Assembly: GCA_900617975.1 (NCBI GenBank)
Contig: UZAE01000009.1
Location: 1 to 64,000 of the forward strand
Direction: 5' to 3'
Source: Rodentolepis nana
Lineage: Eukaryota; Platyhelminthes; Cestoda; Cyclophyllidea; Hymenolepididae
DNA length: 64,000 nucleotides
Every line of letters begins with the position of its first letter. Positions within the stretch are counted from its first letter, which is position 1. This document shows, in pieces, positions 43,201 through 55,200 of this stretch. Position numbers and translations under genes: made by a program. The notes beneath the pieces are model-generated. The model was not told the origin of the DNA and made no database searches. It was given only the letters and a program-made list of their open reading frames with translations.

Positions 43201-46200
43201 AGCAGAACCAGGCGATACAGTTATATTGACATGCAATGCCAAAGGTGGATTTTTTGAAGCAAAGCAGCATGTTTCTTTTATTGGGAGGGTAGTAATCAAC
43301 TTTACTTTTTCTTTTCAGATATAGAGGCTAATACTGATAACGTCCAAGGATTGATGGCTTGGAGATTCACTGACTCTTTGGGTCGGGAAGTTCCAGCTGA
43401 GAAATTAGCCATGTCTGTTGAGAGAGTAGATCGTCAACTCATCTTGACTCATCTCAGACCCACTCCTGAAAACATATTCAGTCGTGGCAAATGCGTTGTA
43501 TTCAGCGAACAGCGAAAAAGAATGTACTCGTCTATACCGTTTGACGTGATTGTCAAACGAAAGGACTTGGAAGAACGAGGCAAGAAATGACATATCTCCT
43601 TATTTATCGGTAGAATGAGTATGGCTTATTTGTGTCTCTTTAACATTTCAGAAGAAGACGAAGTTGTTGTCAGTGTTACTGGTGATGTGGAGGACAATGC
43701 TTTCACTGGAATCAAGGGAGGTGATGGAAATCTTATTTGCGCTGCAAGAAGTAAGTTTCCTTTTTACAAAATTCAAATTATTAATAAACATAGGGATCGA
43801 AAACGTAGAGCATATCTTCTTCGATGTAGGTATGAAAGAGAAATCGCATTTGAATACTTGTATTAAGAGGCAAGAGAGCGATTAACAACTATGCTTAATT
43901 CGCAGAGTAAAGTTAAATTTACCGGTGTTGCATTATGTGGGGGCAACTGAAAACAGCTTGAGAGGTAAGAACTGAGTCAAATGTAGAACTTAATGGTAAT
44001 TTGTGTTAAAACTTTAAACAATTTAAGAAATATGTAGATGTAAACAATAAATAAGACCAATAATAATGAAGTGGGGGCGGAGGGGGTATGAATGGGAGTT
44101 AGTAAAGAGGTGATATAATAAGTCTCAACAAAAAAATGTGGCAGTGATTAATACACTTGAGACTAGCACCCTAATGGTGGCAATTCTTAACAATCTTGAA
44201 ACGAAAACTGTGTACTCTCTGTAGATCGCACAAGCGCACAAGAATTAACACCTGAGGAGGTCACATATGGTTGGGAGTTTGAAATCAACGGTCAGTGGCA
44301 TGTGCTGGAAAGAGTATCAGGTGATGTGGCCTCAAAAATTGCCCAATCTACGGATCCAAACAACCCACAGGCTGTCTTGCTTCAATTGAAGGGGCTGAGC
44401 GGTGTTACTAAATGGACAAGAGCACGCTGCAGTGTTGTAACGAAAGATAAGCCATCTGAAAAGACCTTCTACTCCACTCCATTCACCTCGGGTAAAGCGT
44501 TCGATCCAAGTACTACTGATGGACAATTTGTAGTCGGTAAGTTGCTTAGTAAGCACCAATGCTTGCATGCTTCATCCACTTCCTATCGATTAGAAAGTGT
44601 TCAATGCTTAAATTTTATCTGCCTTTTTCACCATCTGTTTTAAACAATCTGTGTATATAACATTTAGCCTCCACTAAAACCCAACCCTTCAACCCATTTT
44701 CGGTTTTCAAGGCAAATTTCAGCATCCTATGAGTAAAGTGTATGAGTCATATAGTTCTGTTTGCTGTTTGTGTATGACAAGGTCGTGTTTGGATGCTTAC
44801 GTTGAAAGCTGTTAATTTCAAAATTTTATCTCAACGTAGACCCTGACGTATCCGTTCGTGTGCATGGTTACGATGAAGACTACACCGTCATATCTAAGGA
44901 GGGCGATGACAGAACACTGAAGTGCTCAGCTATTGGTAAGCAGACTTAATTTCTCACTATGCTCAGCTTAATGTACATTTGCTGCATAAACATGCGTTGT
45001 ACCACACGGTAGATATGAATACTGGCTTACCGATCGATAATGTTGAATTCACCTGGGATCTGCGCACTGTGGATGACCAGCCTCTTATCAGCAACAAACT
45101 GGCCCAACAAGTGCGTGTAGTGGATGGAGAGTTGCATCTCAGTGGTTTAAAGACTTCCAGCAAAACAGCACGAGCTCGCTGTCTGGCCATCATACCGGAA
45201 ACAGATAAAGTACCTGAGAGCGAACCCAAAAAGAAGCGTCCTTTCCACTCCTCTCCAGTTGTTAGATTCCAAGTTTCTCCTCTAACGGAAGAGGTGCCTA
45301 CTGAACCAAAGATTGGTAAGTTAATACTGTTTATAACACACGAAATGACTTCAGTTAAATTAAAAGTTTAATTTCTGAAGGACTGGAGGGATGGATTATT
45401 TTGAAGAAATTGCTTCATTAACATAGTGAGGCTGTTACTAAGGCTAACAACAAACTCTCCGAGAATTAAGAGCGGAGCAAATTATATGGCACATCAGGTA
45501 TGTTCGACGTAGGCAGGGCGAAGGAGGGGGGTGGTAAAGGTGATTAGGGGGGGGGGGGGGGTTGAAAGTGGTTAAGAAGTTGAGGATTTAACTGAGTCAT
45601 TGAAAATGAGGAGATTAAACCATTACGCCACTATAATTTGGACACACGGAAATACGACCAATTTACGCAAACCCCCAAACATGGAGGAAAGGTCTCTTAA
45701 GAGCTGGTGAAATCAACATGGAGGGAGAAAATACTGTTGAGAAACAATTAATGACTAAGCCTTAATTCCCCCCCCCCCTCACAACCCTTAAACTAGATCA
45801 TTTTAATTGACTTGTTTGTTCCTGCGGTCAAAATTTGCTTTATTTTTTTTCAATTGATTTCTCAATTAGCACATATTATTATAATTATTTATTTATTAGA
45901 TATATCAAACCTGAAAATTGAAGTAATTGGAATTTCACCATCTGGATCTCTAACTGGCATTGAAGACGAAAACAAGACACTAGATTGCATCGTAACAAGT
46001 AAGTTTAAATTGACCCGATAATCATTTAAACACCTCAATGTAAATTACTGGCATATTTCAAATCTTTGGTCCAATCAAATTTTAGACAAATATACCGGTG
46101 TTCCGATTGCTGAGGACATTTCTTTTGGTTGGGTTCTGGCTACCGGACCCGATAATCAGCCATTTGAATTAAATCGACTTGCTGAAAACGTTAAATTCGA

Positions 46201-49200
46201 AGAATCTAAGTTAATACTCTCTGGTCTTCGAAGTACTGGTCAATACACTGGCGGACTTCGTGGTCAATGTATTATATATCCTCTAGGTGGAAATACAGCA
46301 GTTGTTCCCATGGTGAAATCTGACGTCTTTGCTATCCACATCTATCCAAAACCTTCTGTAGACTCCAAGGAGCCCAAAGAACCGGAGGATAGCAAAGATA
46401 AGGGACTTCCGGATCAATGGATTCCTGGTTCAGGTGAGTCACAATGCCTATTTGAATAACTCAATGCTAATTATATTGTATTGATGCTTTTCAATATTTG
46501 GTAAGTGACGATAACCCTTGATCATAACTTGTATCGTTTATAAGACCTTAAATAGTTTGTGCCGCGTTTTCATATGCACTTTTTGGGTGAAGGGAAGTAA
46601 AATATGAAGTCGCTCTGGTGAAATCCCGCCTACTTTATATACACCGTAGGACATTAAAAACGTAACCTCGGACTTCGCACATGACCGTAGTAATAGCTGT
46701 ACTATCATGGAACGCAATCCAATAACCGGAAGCTGCAGCAAACGTGCAAGATGACTTAAAAGAATCGCATTTAGTTTGCAGTCGACGCTGACAAATTTTG
46801 TGGAGATTGTGCTAACGTGTCTGCATTGATGACAAGTCGTCAAAGATAGCATTCAAGCCTAGGAAGTTAAATGGGATTGTTGATCTATTAGGTTGGCAAC
46901 TAAGTCATTGCCGATTTCAAATAAGAAGGCAAATTCGGAATTTTTGTTTAAAAATATAACTTTATTCAATTAGATATTGGCCGTTCTTGTCGATGACCTT
47001 TTTCCATCGTTCTGGCAGAGTAAAAATTCCCCGTTCGTAAAATGTCTGCTCTTTGCTATTAAAAAACTGAATTAGGTGTGATCCGACATCATCCGCGTTG
47101 TTAAACATTTTACCATTTAAAGAGTTTTGCATGGAACGAAACAAATGGTAATCCGAAGGCGCAAGGTCAGGGCTATATGGTGGGTGTGACAAAACATCCC
47201 AACCCAGTTCCAATAATTTTTGCCGAGTAACCAAAGATGTGAAGGGGGGGGCTTGCGTTATCATGATGGAAAACAACACCCTTCCGATTTGATAATGCCG
47301 GCCGCTTATCTTCAATTGCATCCTTCACTTTTTCGAGTTATTCAACATACACATTTGAATTTATCCTTTGGTTCTGCGGCATGAGTTCAAAATACAAAAT
47401 TCCATTGTGATCCTACCAGACTGACAGCATAATCTTTTTTGGTGAATCTCTGCTTTTGATACTGATTGGGCTGGTTGATCTTGCTTCACCCATGATCTCT
47501 TGCCAGTAACATTGTTATAAACTATCCACTTTTCGTCGCCAGTAACTAGGTTCTTCAGAAATGGATCATTCTCATTGCGTTTCAGTAGCGGCGAATCACA
47601 GATGCTAATCCGTTGCGTCAAATGAATTTCCTTTAACTGGTGAGGGATCCATAAATCAAGTTTCTTGACATAACCAAGGTTTTTTCATTTTTTTTCAATG
47701 CATGTATGCGACACATTGAGCTTCTCTGCAATATCTCGTGTTGTGCTGTGCTGTTACGATTTGAATCGATAATGGCCTTGATATGGGTTTCATCCACTTC
47801 GACTGGGCGGCCAGATCGTTGTGAATTTTTCAGTGAAAAATCACCGGAACGAAATCTTTCAAACCGATTTCGACACTGCCTTTCTTTTAAGGCTTCATCT
47901 CCATATACGGCACATAACTTCTTTTGTGCTTGCGATGCGTTCTTGCCTTTTCGGAAGTAATACAATAAAATGTGTCGGAAGTGCACGTCCTGTTCTTTCA
48001 TTTTTAAATTGGGATAAAAACAAAACTAAAGAACTAAACAAAAAAATTTTTTACTAATTAACCTAGAAGCCCATACAGTAAGAAAAAATATAGGCTAGAT
48101 GCTTTGGCCACGTTAACAAAACAAAAGAAAGTATAGAGCGAATCTGTCAACAAAAACGGCAATGACTTAGTTGCCCACCCAATAGAATAGCGAAACCAAT
48201 GGAGCTGTAAAAAATGAAATCAATTTAAAAATTGATGAATCGGAAAGCGGTACTCGTTGAGATTACCAAACTACATATTGAACACCATAAAATAGAATTG
48301 ATTTACCATGAGATCGAAAAATAGTATAAATGACTCTAGTATTTTTGAAATTTAAATACAGAACCCAAAGACGCGGTTGTGGTGATCATCCACGAGCTGA
48401 ATCGAGATGGTGAATTTGAGGGTAATGTAGGTTCTGAAGCAACCCTGACTTGTGTGGCACATGGTACGTTTACAAATTTGAAATAACTTAGCATTCTTTT
48501 CAAAATTTATCACCAAACTGATTGTACGATACAATTTCAGACACTAAAACGCAAGAACAACTGAAAGTTGGCTCTCCGGGAGATAGAATATCACCTACAT
48601 TTGGCTGGGAAGTGCGCGATGCTAACACAGGAGAAGAGGTGAGTTTAATTTGATATAGGGATAATACCATTACGCATCAGGGTTAATCACCTTGCACAGT
48701 AATAAGCTTGGCATGATTAGAAAAATGAAACTCTTCAATAGTGGATTTACTAACATGGTATTCGCTATCTTGGTCTAATGACTCTTGTTTTTCGGTATTT
48801 AGTTGGGCTTCAATCAGTTGGCCTCGGGTCAAGTGTCAATGACTCAGACATCACCAAGCGTTGATGCTCCGGACGCCAGTGCAGGAAGTAGACTACGTCT
48901 AGAAGGTCTCAAATCAACTGTCGGAAAGTCACTTCAAGGTCGCTGTACAGTCAGTCTTAATGGCCAACGCTATCGATCCGCCTACTTCCCTATCTCGATT
49001 GGTGGCAAACGTGTTCCTGGAAGCGTTGTGACTGTGGATGATATCCCTGGCTACTATGGCAAGCCATTTTGCCTCAAATGCTTTTATGCCTTGTTTAAAT
49101 TAATCGGCTTTTATTCTAATTTTGGGTGTATTTCAGAGGGTGATAATGCTGTTGCCGTAGTTGTATCAGGTCTAAATTCGGACGGAGAAAAGGTTGTATA

Positions 49201-52200
49201 TAGCGGAGAAGATGCTGTTTTATCATGCACAGCTATGAGTAAGACTTTTGTGCGCTTTTAATTACCCATAATACCCATTATGATCATACTCGTTTTTTTC
49301 CTAACCAGACTTCAAGTCTAAGATTCCGCTGCCTGATAAATCAGTGTTCTACGGGTGGAAATTTGTGAATGCTGAAGGCCACGAGTTACCGCCTGAACGA
49401 CTAGAGTCTATTAAGGCAGAGGGTAATACGCTGACCTTGACAAAGGTGACCTACACAACCGGTGAAGGTGGTAATCCTGAGCCAATCTATGGTTGGTGTG
49501 TGGTCGGTGTGAAACACCAAACTGGTCTTCCCGGTCTCCGGCATTATCGATCTGATACCTTTACCGTTCATCCTAATGGCGAGGGAGCTGGAGAGCCTGT
49601 GATACCTGATAAACCTGGTAGGCAGTTTTTAAAAAATTAGAGCTTCGAGTATTGGTATTCGAAAGATTTCCTTATATTTGTCTTTGTTTCTTCCTTTTAG
49701 ATATCAGAGTCAGTGTGTCAAATGTTGGAGGAGATGAAGATTTCCTTATTCGTGCTGGAGAAGATATCGAAATGCAGGCTACTGTTACTGGTAAATGAAC
49801 AGACGTTAATTAAAAAAATGAATAAGTACTTTCTTTCAGCAAACATTTCATTTTGATATCCGCTTCCTCTCCAGATTCAAAGACAGGCGAAAAGGTACCT
49901 AATGATAGGGTAAGAATAGGCTGGGAATGGACTGACGTTGGCGGTGCACGACCCATCAATTTGGGAGAATTTGCTGCAGGAGGTGAAGAGTTGACACCAG
50001 AGGGTGGCTACAATGCCTATGAAGTGAATCTTCCACAACCCGTGAGAGGACGTGCAGTTGTGACTTATAGTTTACCCGAGGAGGGCAAGGAATGGCGTTA
50101 CACTTCACCCTATTTCTTCCTCTCTCCTGATCGTGAAGGCGATGAAGCACCTAGGGAAATCCTCTTTGATGAAGGTAAGTTTTTCTTGTCGAATATGTGA
50201 TAGCACACACCGGTGTTGACAGTGGTCAAGTGTTTGACGATCAACTATTTATCCATACTTAATAAACAGCATAACCAATTGTCTTAAATTTCTAACAAAA
50301 AGAACTTCATAGGGTCTCAATTACACTACCCCTCTGTCTGAAATCATTTAAGAAAATCTGTAACTAATTGAAAATGGCGCTTGACAGTATATTGGGCCAA
50401 TAAAGAAATAATGTATGACATCGGTCACGCATATTGATGGCTTTAATCACTTTGAGACAAGAATACAGTGAACAAATACGCATTAAAGCCAGTAAAAAAT
50501 CGATAAATCGGACGTTGATAAGCCACCACCTTAGCTGTAGTGAGTCATTATCGCTTCGTCCTTTCCTCCCGACCTTGATTAAGTTAGCATATGTGGCCGT
50601 ATTAGGAAGAAAATAGAGTCCTCTTTTGTCAAGGAAGCAATATAAATGAGATCTTATGCATACCAAGGTGTAATTTTAATATAGAAGATATTGATTATCG
50701 TAGCCTGATGTTTCAGAAGGTGATTTAATAAAAAATTTGAAAAAATTAAGCTTTCTCGGCTATTCGTGAATCGAATACTGGTTAATTCTACTTTCGGTCC
50801 ATAAAGTCCTTTATATGATTAATAATAGTTTAAAATCTATTTTTATGAAAAAAACTGTTTAGAGATATCGTAAATTAGGATAAGAAGTAGAAGTCACAAA
50901 AGTCCACCAATTTAGAACACTGCCAGAAAATCTTAATCTCTTTTCCGCTTACGAACAGAAAGCTCATATTTCTCACTTTAGCTAATGACAAGAACGTAAT
51001 TCTCAAAATCACTGGCTTGAATGACAAGAATCAATTCGTTGTTCCCAAGGATTCTGAAGGTTCAATCACAGTTGAAGCCCAAGGTACGTCTTCAATCTTG
51101 CAGACATTTGCCTGTAAAACTGGCTAACTATTTTGTTAATGCAGATGCTACCTCTGGTACTGCACTAACAAAGGAGACTGATCCTGCAATAATTGGATAC
51201 GGTTGGGACGTCACAGACGTCAATGGTCTTCCCACACATAGCGGTAATCTAGCCGATCAAATAAAGATGGATCCAAATACAGGCATATTGTCTATCTCAA
51301 ATCTCAAAACAGACGGCCAAAAGGTACTACTGAGAATGACTGCTCTTGTTGAAACGAACAAAACAGTGGGAGAGAAGATAGTGACAGAGCGCAAGCGTTA
51401 CAAGTCCGATTCCATTCCACTGATTTCGGAAGGTGACACTTGGCCAGAGGAGTCAGGAATGGACAGTAAGTCTTCCAACAAATCTAATGCATACGCAAAA
51501 GCCAGCACTGACTATATTATTTCATTTCCTTTAGTAAGCGGGAAGGACGTGACTGTCAGCATTGAAGGTTTGAAAGAAGGCAATCTCGTTGTGAATCCGG
51601 GTGAGAATGCAGAACTGAAAGCTGTTGTTAAAGGTAAGTTACAATTTGCAATAATATTGTGCTTAAAGTGACTCTAACTTCAGAAGTTAGGGAAGTTTAT
51701 AAGTCCGACCAAGTTAGACTTAGAAATCGCTTGGCGAAACTAAAGATCTTTTTAAGGTCTGATGAAGTAGAACGGTTTTCACCTGTTGAGAAGCCAAAAG
51801 TTGATTTGGAAAATGTACATACAACACGAGTGTCAAATTGCAAGGGGAAGGAAGAAGCTAGGAGAGGTATGGGGAATTGGAGGGGAAGGCGTCGGTACTA
51901 AGTAAGTGGAACCTGTATTGTGATGGACTGCGGGAATATCCTTACGAGGACGGAATGTTTTAGTCTTTGTCCCATGAGAATCGGTCTTTGGTGAATAGAA
52001 TAGGCATTCCTATAGGACTTTGTGTGTGCATATTTCTTTCTTGATTACATTATGGCAACGAAAAGTCTTAAAGTTTTTACTGATAAAACAGAATTTATTG
52101 ACCTATATTATCGCAACACTGAGAAACTTTTCATATTTTAATATGAAATTGCATCTTTATCTCAGACTCCTCAGGAGCTGATGTGGAGGCTAATGGCTAC

Positions 52201-55200
52201 TCCTGGTCATTCATTGATCGCAACGGCTTCCCAGTTCCCCCAACTTTAATCTCTAAGGGCATGGAGGAAACCAAAGAGGGTGGTCTCAAACTCAATGTCA
52301 TTCAGCCGTCTGCAATTACTGATGAGGTGCGCGGTCGTTGTCGTGTTGCTATTGAACGCGAAGGAGCCAAGGGTCCCCAGTATTACGAGTCTCCGTGGTT
52401 CCAATTTAAATCACCTGTCGAAGATAAGAATGGAACATCTGATGTGTCCCCTGGTGAACAAGGTCTATTGAAGCAACCACTTGATTTATTTCTAATTTTG
52501 GATTGAAATGGTAACTCACCCTGAGCTTTACCTTATAGATTACGGGTTTACTTTAAAGATCAAATCTGAGTCGAGTGTTCTCTATCCAAGGAAGGAGGGA
52601 GACATTGTCATGGCCCGTCCACATCTTCCACTTGAAGTGAGCCTTGAATGCCTATTTATTTTATATAAACAATCGATTACCGATTTTTCAAAGTGACTAC
52701 ATAAAGGGCAACGAACGGCCAATTTTTTAAGCCATTTTTCCCTGACCAAATCCATTTACTAAAAGCAGAGAAAGCATGCTTTTAGTAATCACTAAAACAT
52801 AAATGGATTAAATTGTAAAATTTTCGAGAGGCGGAATTTCAAGTGCGTATGAAGATGTGGTAATACTTTCCAATCAACTGCTCACAACTAAAGATATTAA
52901 AACTTTAAGAGTTTGAATGAAGTTAGTTTGGAGGGTACTATAAAACAACTGATCTTCCTTGAGGTTTACAGGATAAAAAGCCTTTCCCAAGTGGGAATAC
53001 TTAGAATGAGAACGGTGAAATTATTCGAGTAGAAAGGAGGTTGGAGCAGGTAGAGTCGCGTGGACAGATGTGGAAAGGCGTAAGCACCCATAAGAGACAA
53101 CCCGGATTGAGGATACGATGTGCGTACCAGTACACGTTAAGGGAATTGATGGATTTCGTGAACTTTATTCGTTTATAAATGAGCTATAAAATAGCACCAG
53201 CTATGCAATTTTTAACTGCCATTTCGTGATATTATTTAGTTGAACTGTGTGGCCGAGTATGAGGAAGGCGTGAGTCCACGACTGTCAGACACTGGAGCAC
53301 TAATTCCACAACTAGCCTGGTACTACCGACGTCCTGAGTTACTTGGTGATGTGCCAATTCCAGCTGAACTCTTCCGAGTGAATCCAGGCAAGCTGCAGAC
53401 CCTAGTGATTAGTGAAGTGGATGATCACACCATTCGAATCTCATCTGATCACTACGATTTCCGTGACGATGTCGCTGAATTCCAATGCCACGCTATGGAT
53501 GGTGATAAGCTACTGACGACACAGACCGTTTTCATTAACCGTAAGTCAATCTTACGCACCACATTTTAAGCCGCTTGCATATGATTTAATTGATGAATGG
53601 AGTTACTACATACGTACAACCATGGGAAAACTCCAAAACACTATTCGAATTTTGTTTAAGTGATAATTTTACTAAATCGAGTTGGATAGGAGAAATTTTT
53701 AACAGAAATCAGAGAGAGAGAGAGATGCGTGAAATGAACAATTTAAGTTTTAACTTGGGAACATCAAGTCGTTAAACATGGCCATTTAAGATGAATAATC
53801 ATAGAGATGGATATGCACATCTCAAGGGACCAAGAGTGTAAAATAAGACGAAGATCAGTTATGAAATTCCAGATTGTGTAGCTGTGCTGTAGCGGATTGC
53901 TACCTTGGTAAAGCCTGACTGACTCAGAAATCTCTATGGCAGATTCTCCTACGCCTAGCTAGACTCCCAGAACCAGCTAAGCTATAGCCCACCTATAAAG
54001 GAAACAGACGTGTAGCACGAAGCACGTTTATTCAGTACGAGCATTGCGGATAAAGTGTGTACACGCAGGGAGCTACTCATGATAAGGATGGGGGATTAGG
54101 TTAAACAGAGGTCAATGATTGGTCACTATTTGTACGGTCGCTGCACACAGAGTTGTACGGCCGCACCTCCCAATCCTGGCGAGCAGCATGGAGGCATACG
54201 ATGACGCACACAGCGATAACGTGTCCCACAGTGCTAACACTTCCGGAGAGAACATTATGAGAAGAACTCCGAGATGTAATGGACAATATAGATATTTTAA
54301 ATTATCATCTTAACTTATAAGTAGAACGTCAGCGATGTGCCTATTGAAACATTTTTGGTTGGTTAATGCTCACCCAAAGATCTCTTAGTCTAATAATGGA
54401 GCATCCTGGGCATCGCGACTGTAAGTAGACGTGGGTAGCAGGGATCCGTGGATGATAAAGAAGGCGTCTGCACAGGATTAGTCTGGTTAAATTATGATAT
54501 ATAAAATCACTTCAGACATTGGGGAACAGATACATAGGGTTAGCGTTAATGTATATATATAAAGATTAGCAGTTCAATAACATTAAAGTGACACTCATGA
54601 AATCGAGATTACGTAGAATATATCGCAAGATTCACAAAGAGTAATTCATATATGGTAGATGGGATAATAGGGTTGATCTGAAGAACTGCCAATGGAGCGG
54701 GTGATGTACCAGGCATTAAAATCATCACCTAGGGCAACCAAGAATTATTCAAATAGGGGTAACAAAGAGCGTGAAATACCAACGAGACAATGCGAGCCGG
54801 TGCCATTAGCCAAAATTATGGATCATGTATGGTTTATAAAGGGGCGAGGAGTTCAGGAGTTCCTCATTGTGCATCAAATGGCAGGCGTTTTAATAGTTAT
54901 CATTAACCCTGGAGCTGACTTCGGGGCTTCACTTTTGAAAGTTATCATTAGCCCTGGAGCTGACTTCGGGGCTTCACAGCAGAGGTAGGAAGGAACATCA
55001 AAGTGACAAAAAGTTGAGATGGGGTACAGAAGAGTGATTCACAGATGTAGAAGAGACAGACAGACACAAAGGCGTAAATAAGGTAAGATGAGTACTGTGG
55101 AGGGGATCGAGTACGTCAAATAGTCGGGCCATAGTAGTTTGAAGTCAGAAGTCAACTGCCGATCAATAGACTTTTTTTGCCATATGAATATACGTTGCCC

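Larger units (their letters stand above)
46434..48361 (+). other. Intron, 1.93 kb, hosting a mariner element
   Basis: A phase-1 intron between exons 91 and 92. Without the 1.3 kb mariner element (46888-48182) it would be about 0.63 kb. The remainder holds nothing recognised. Confidence 0.7.

Noticed and set aside
46538..46852. Minus-strand open frame of 104 codons beside the mariner element
   Set aside because: It lies outside the mariner ends, no domain was recognised, and it sits in an intron without splice or promoter support. It could be another decayed repeat but nothing shows it.
51659..51901. 80-codon open frame, Lys/Arg/Glu-rich
   Set aside because: It lies in an intron, and exons 101 and 102 join in phase 1 without it. 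No domain recognised.
54692..54988. 98-codon open frame
   Set aside because: Its end is the internal tandem duplication of family 1 copy 6; not a gene.
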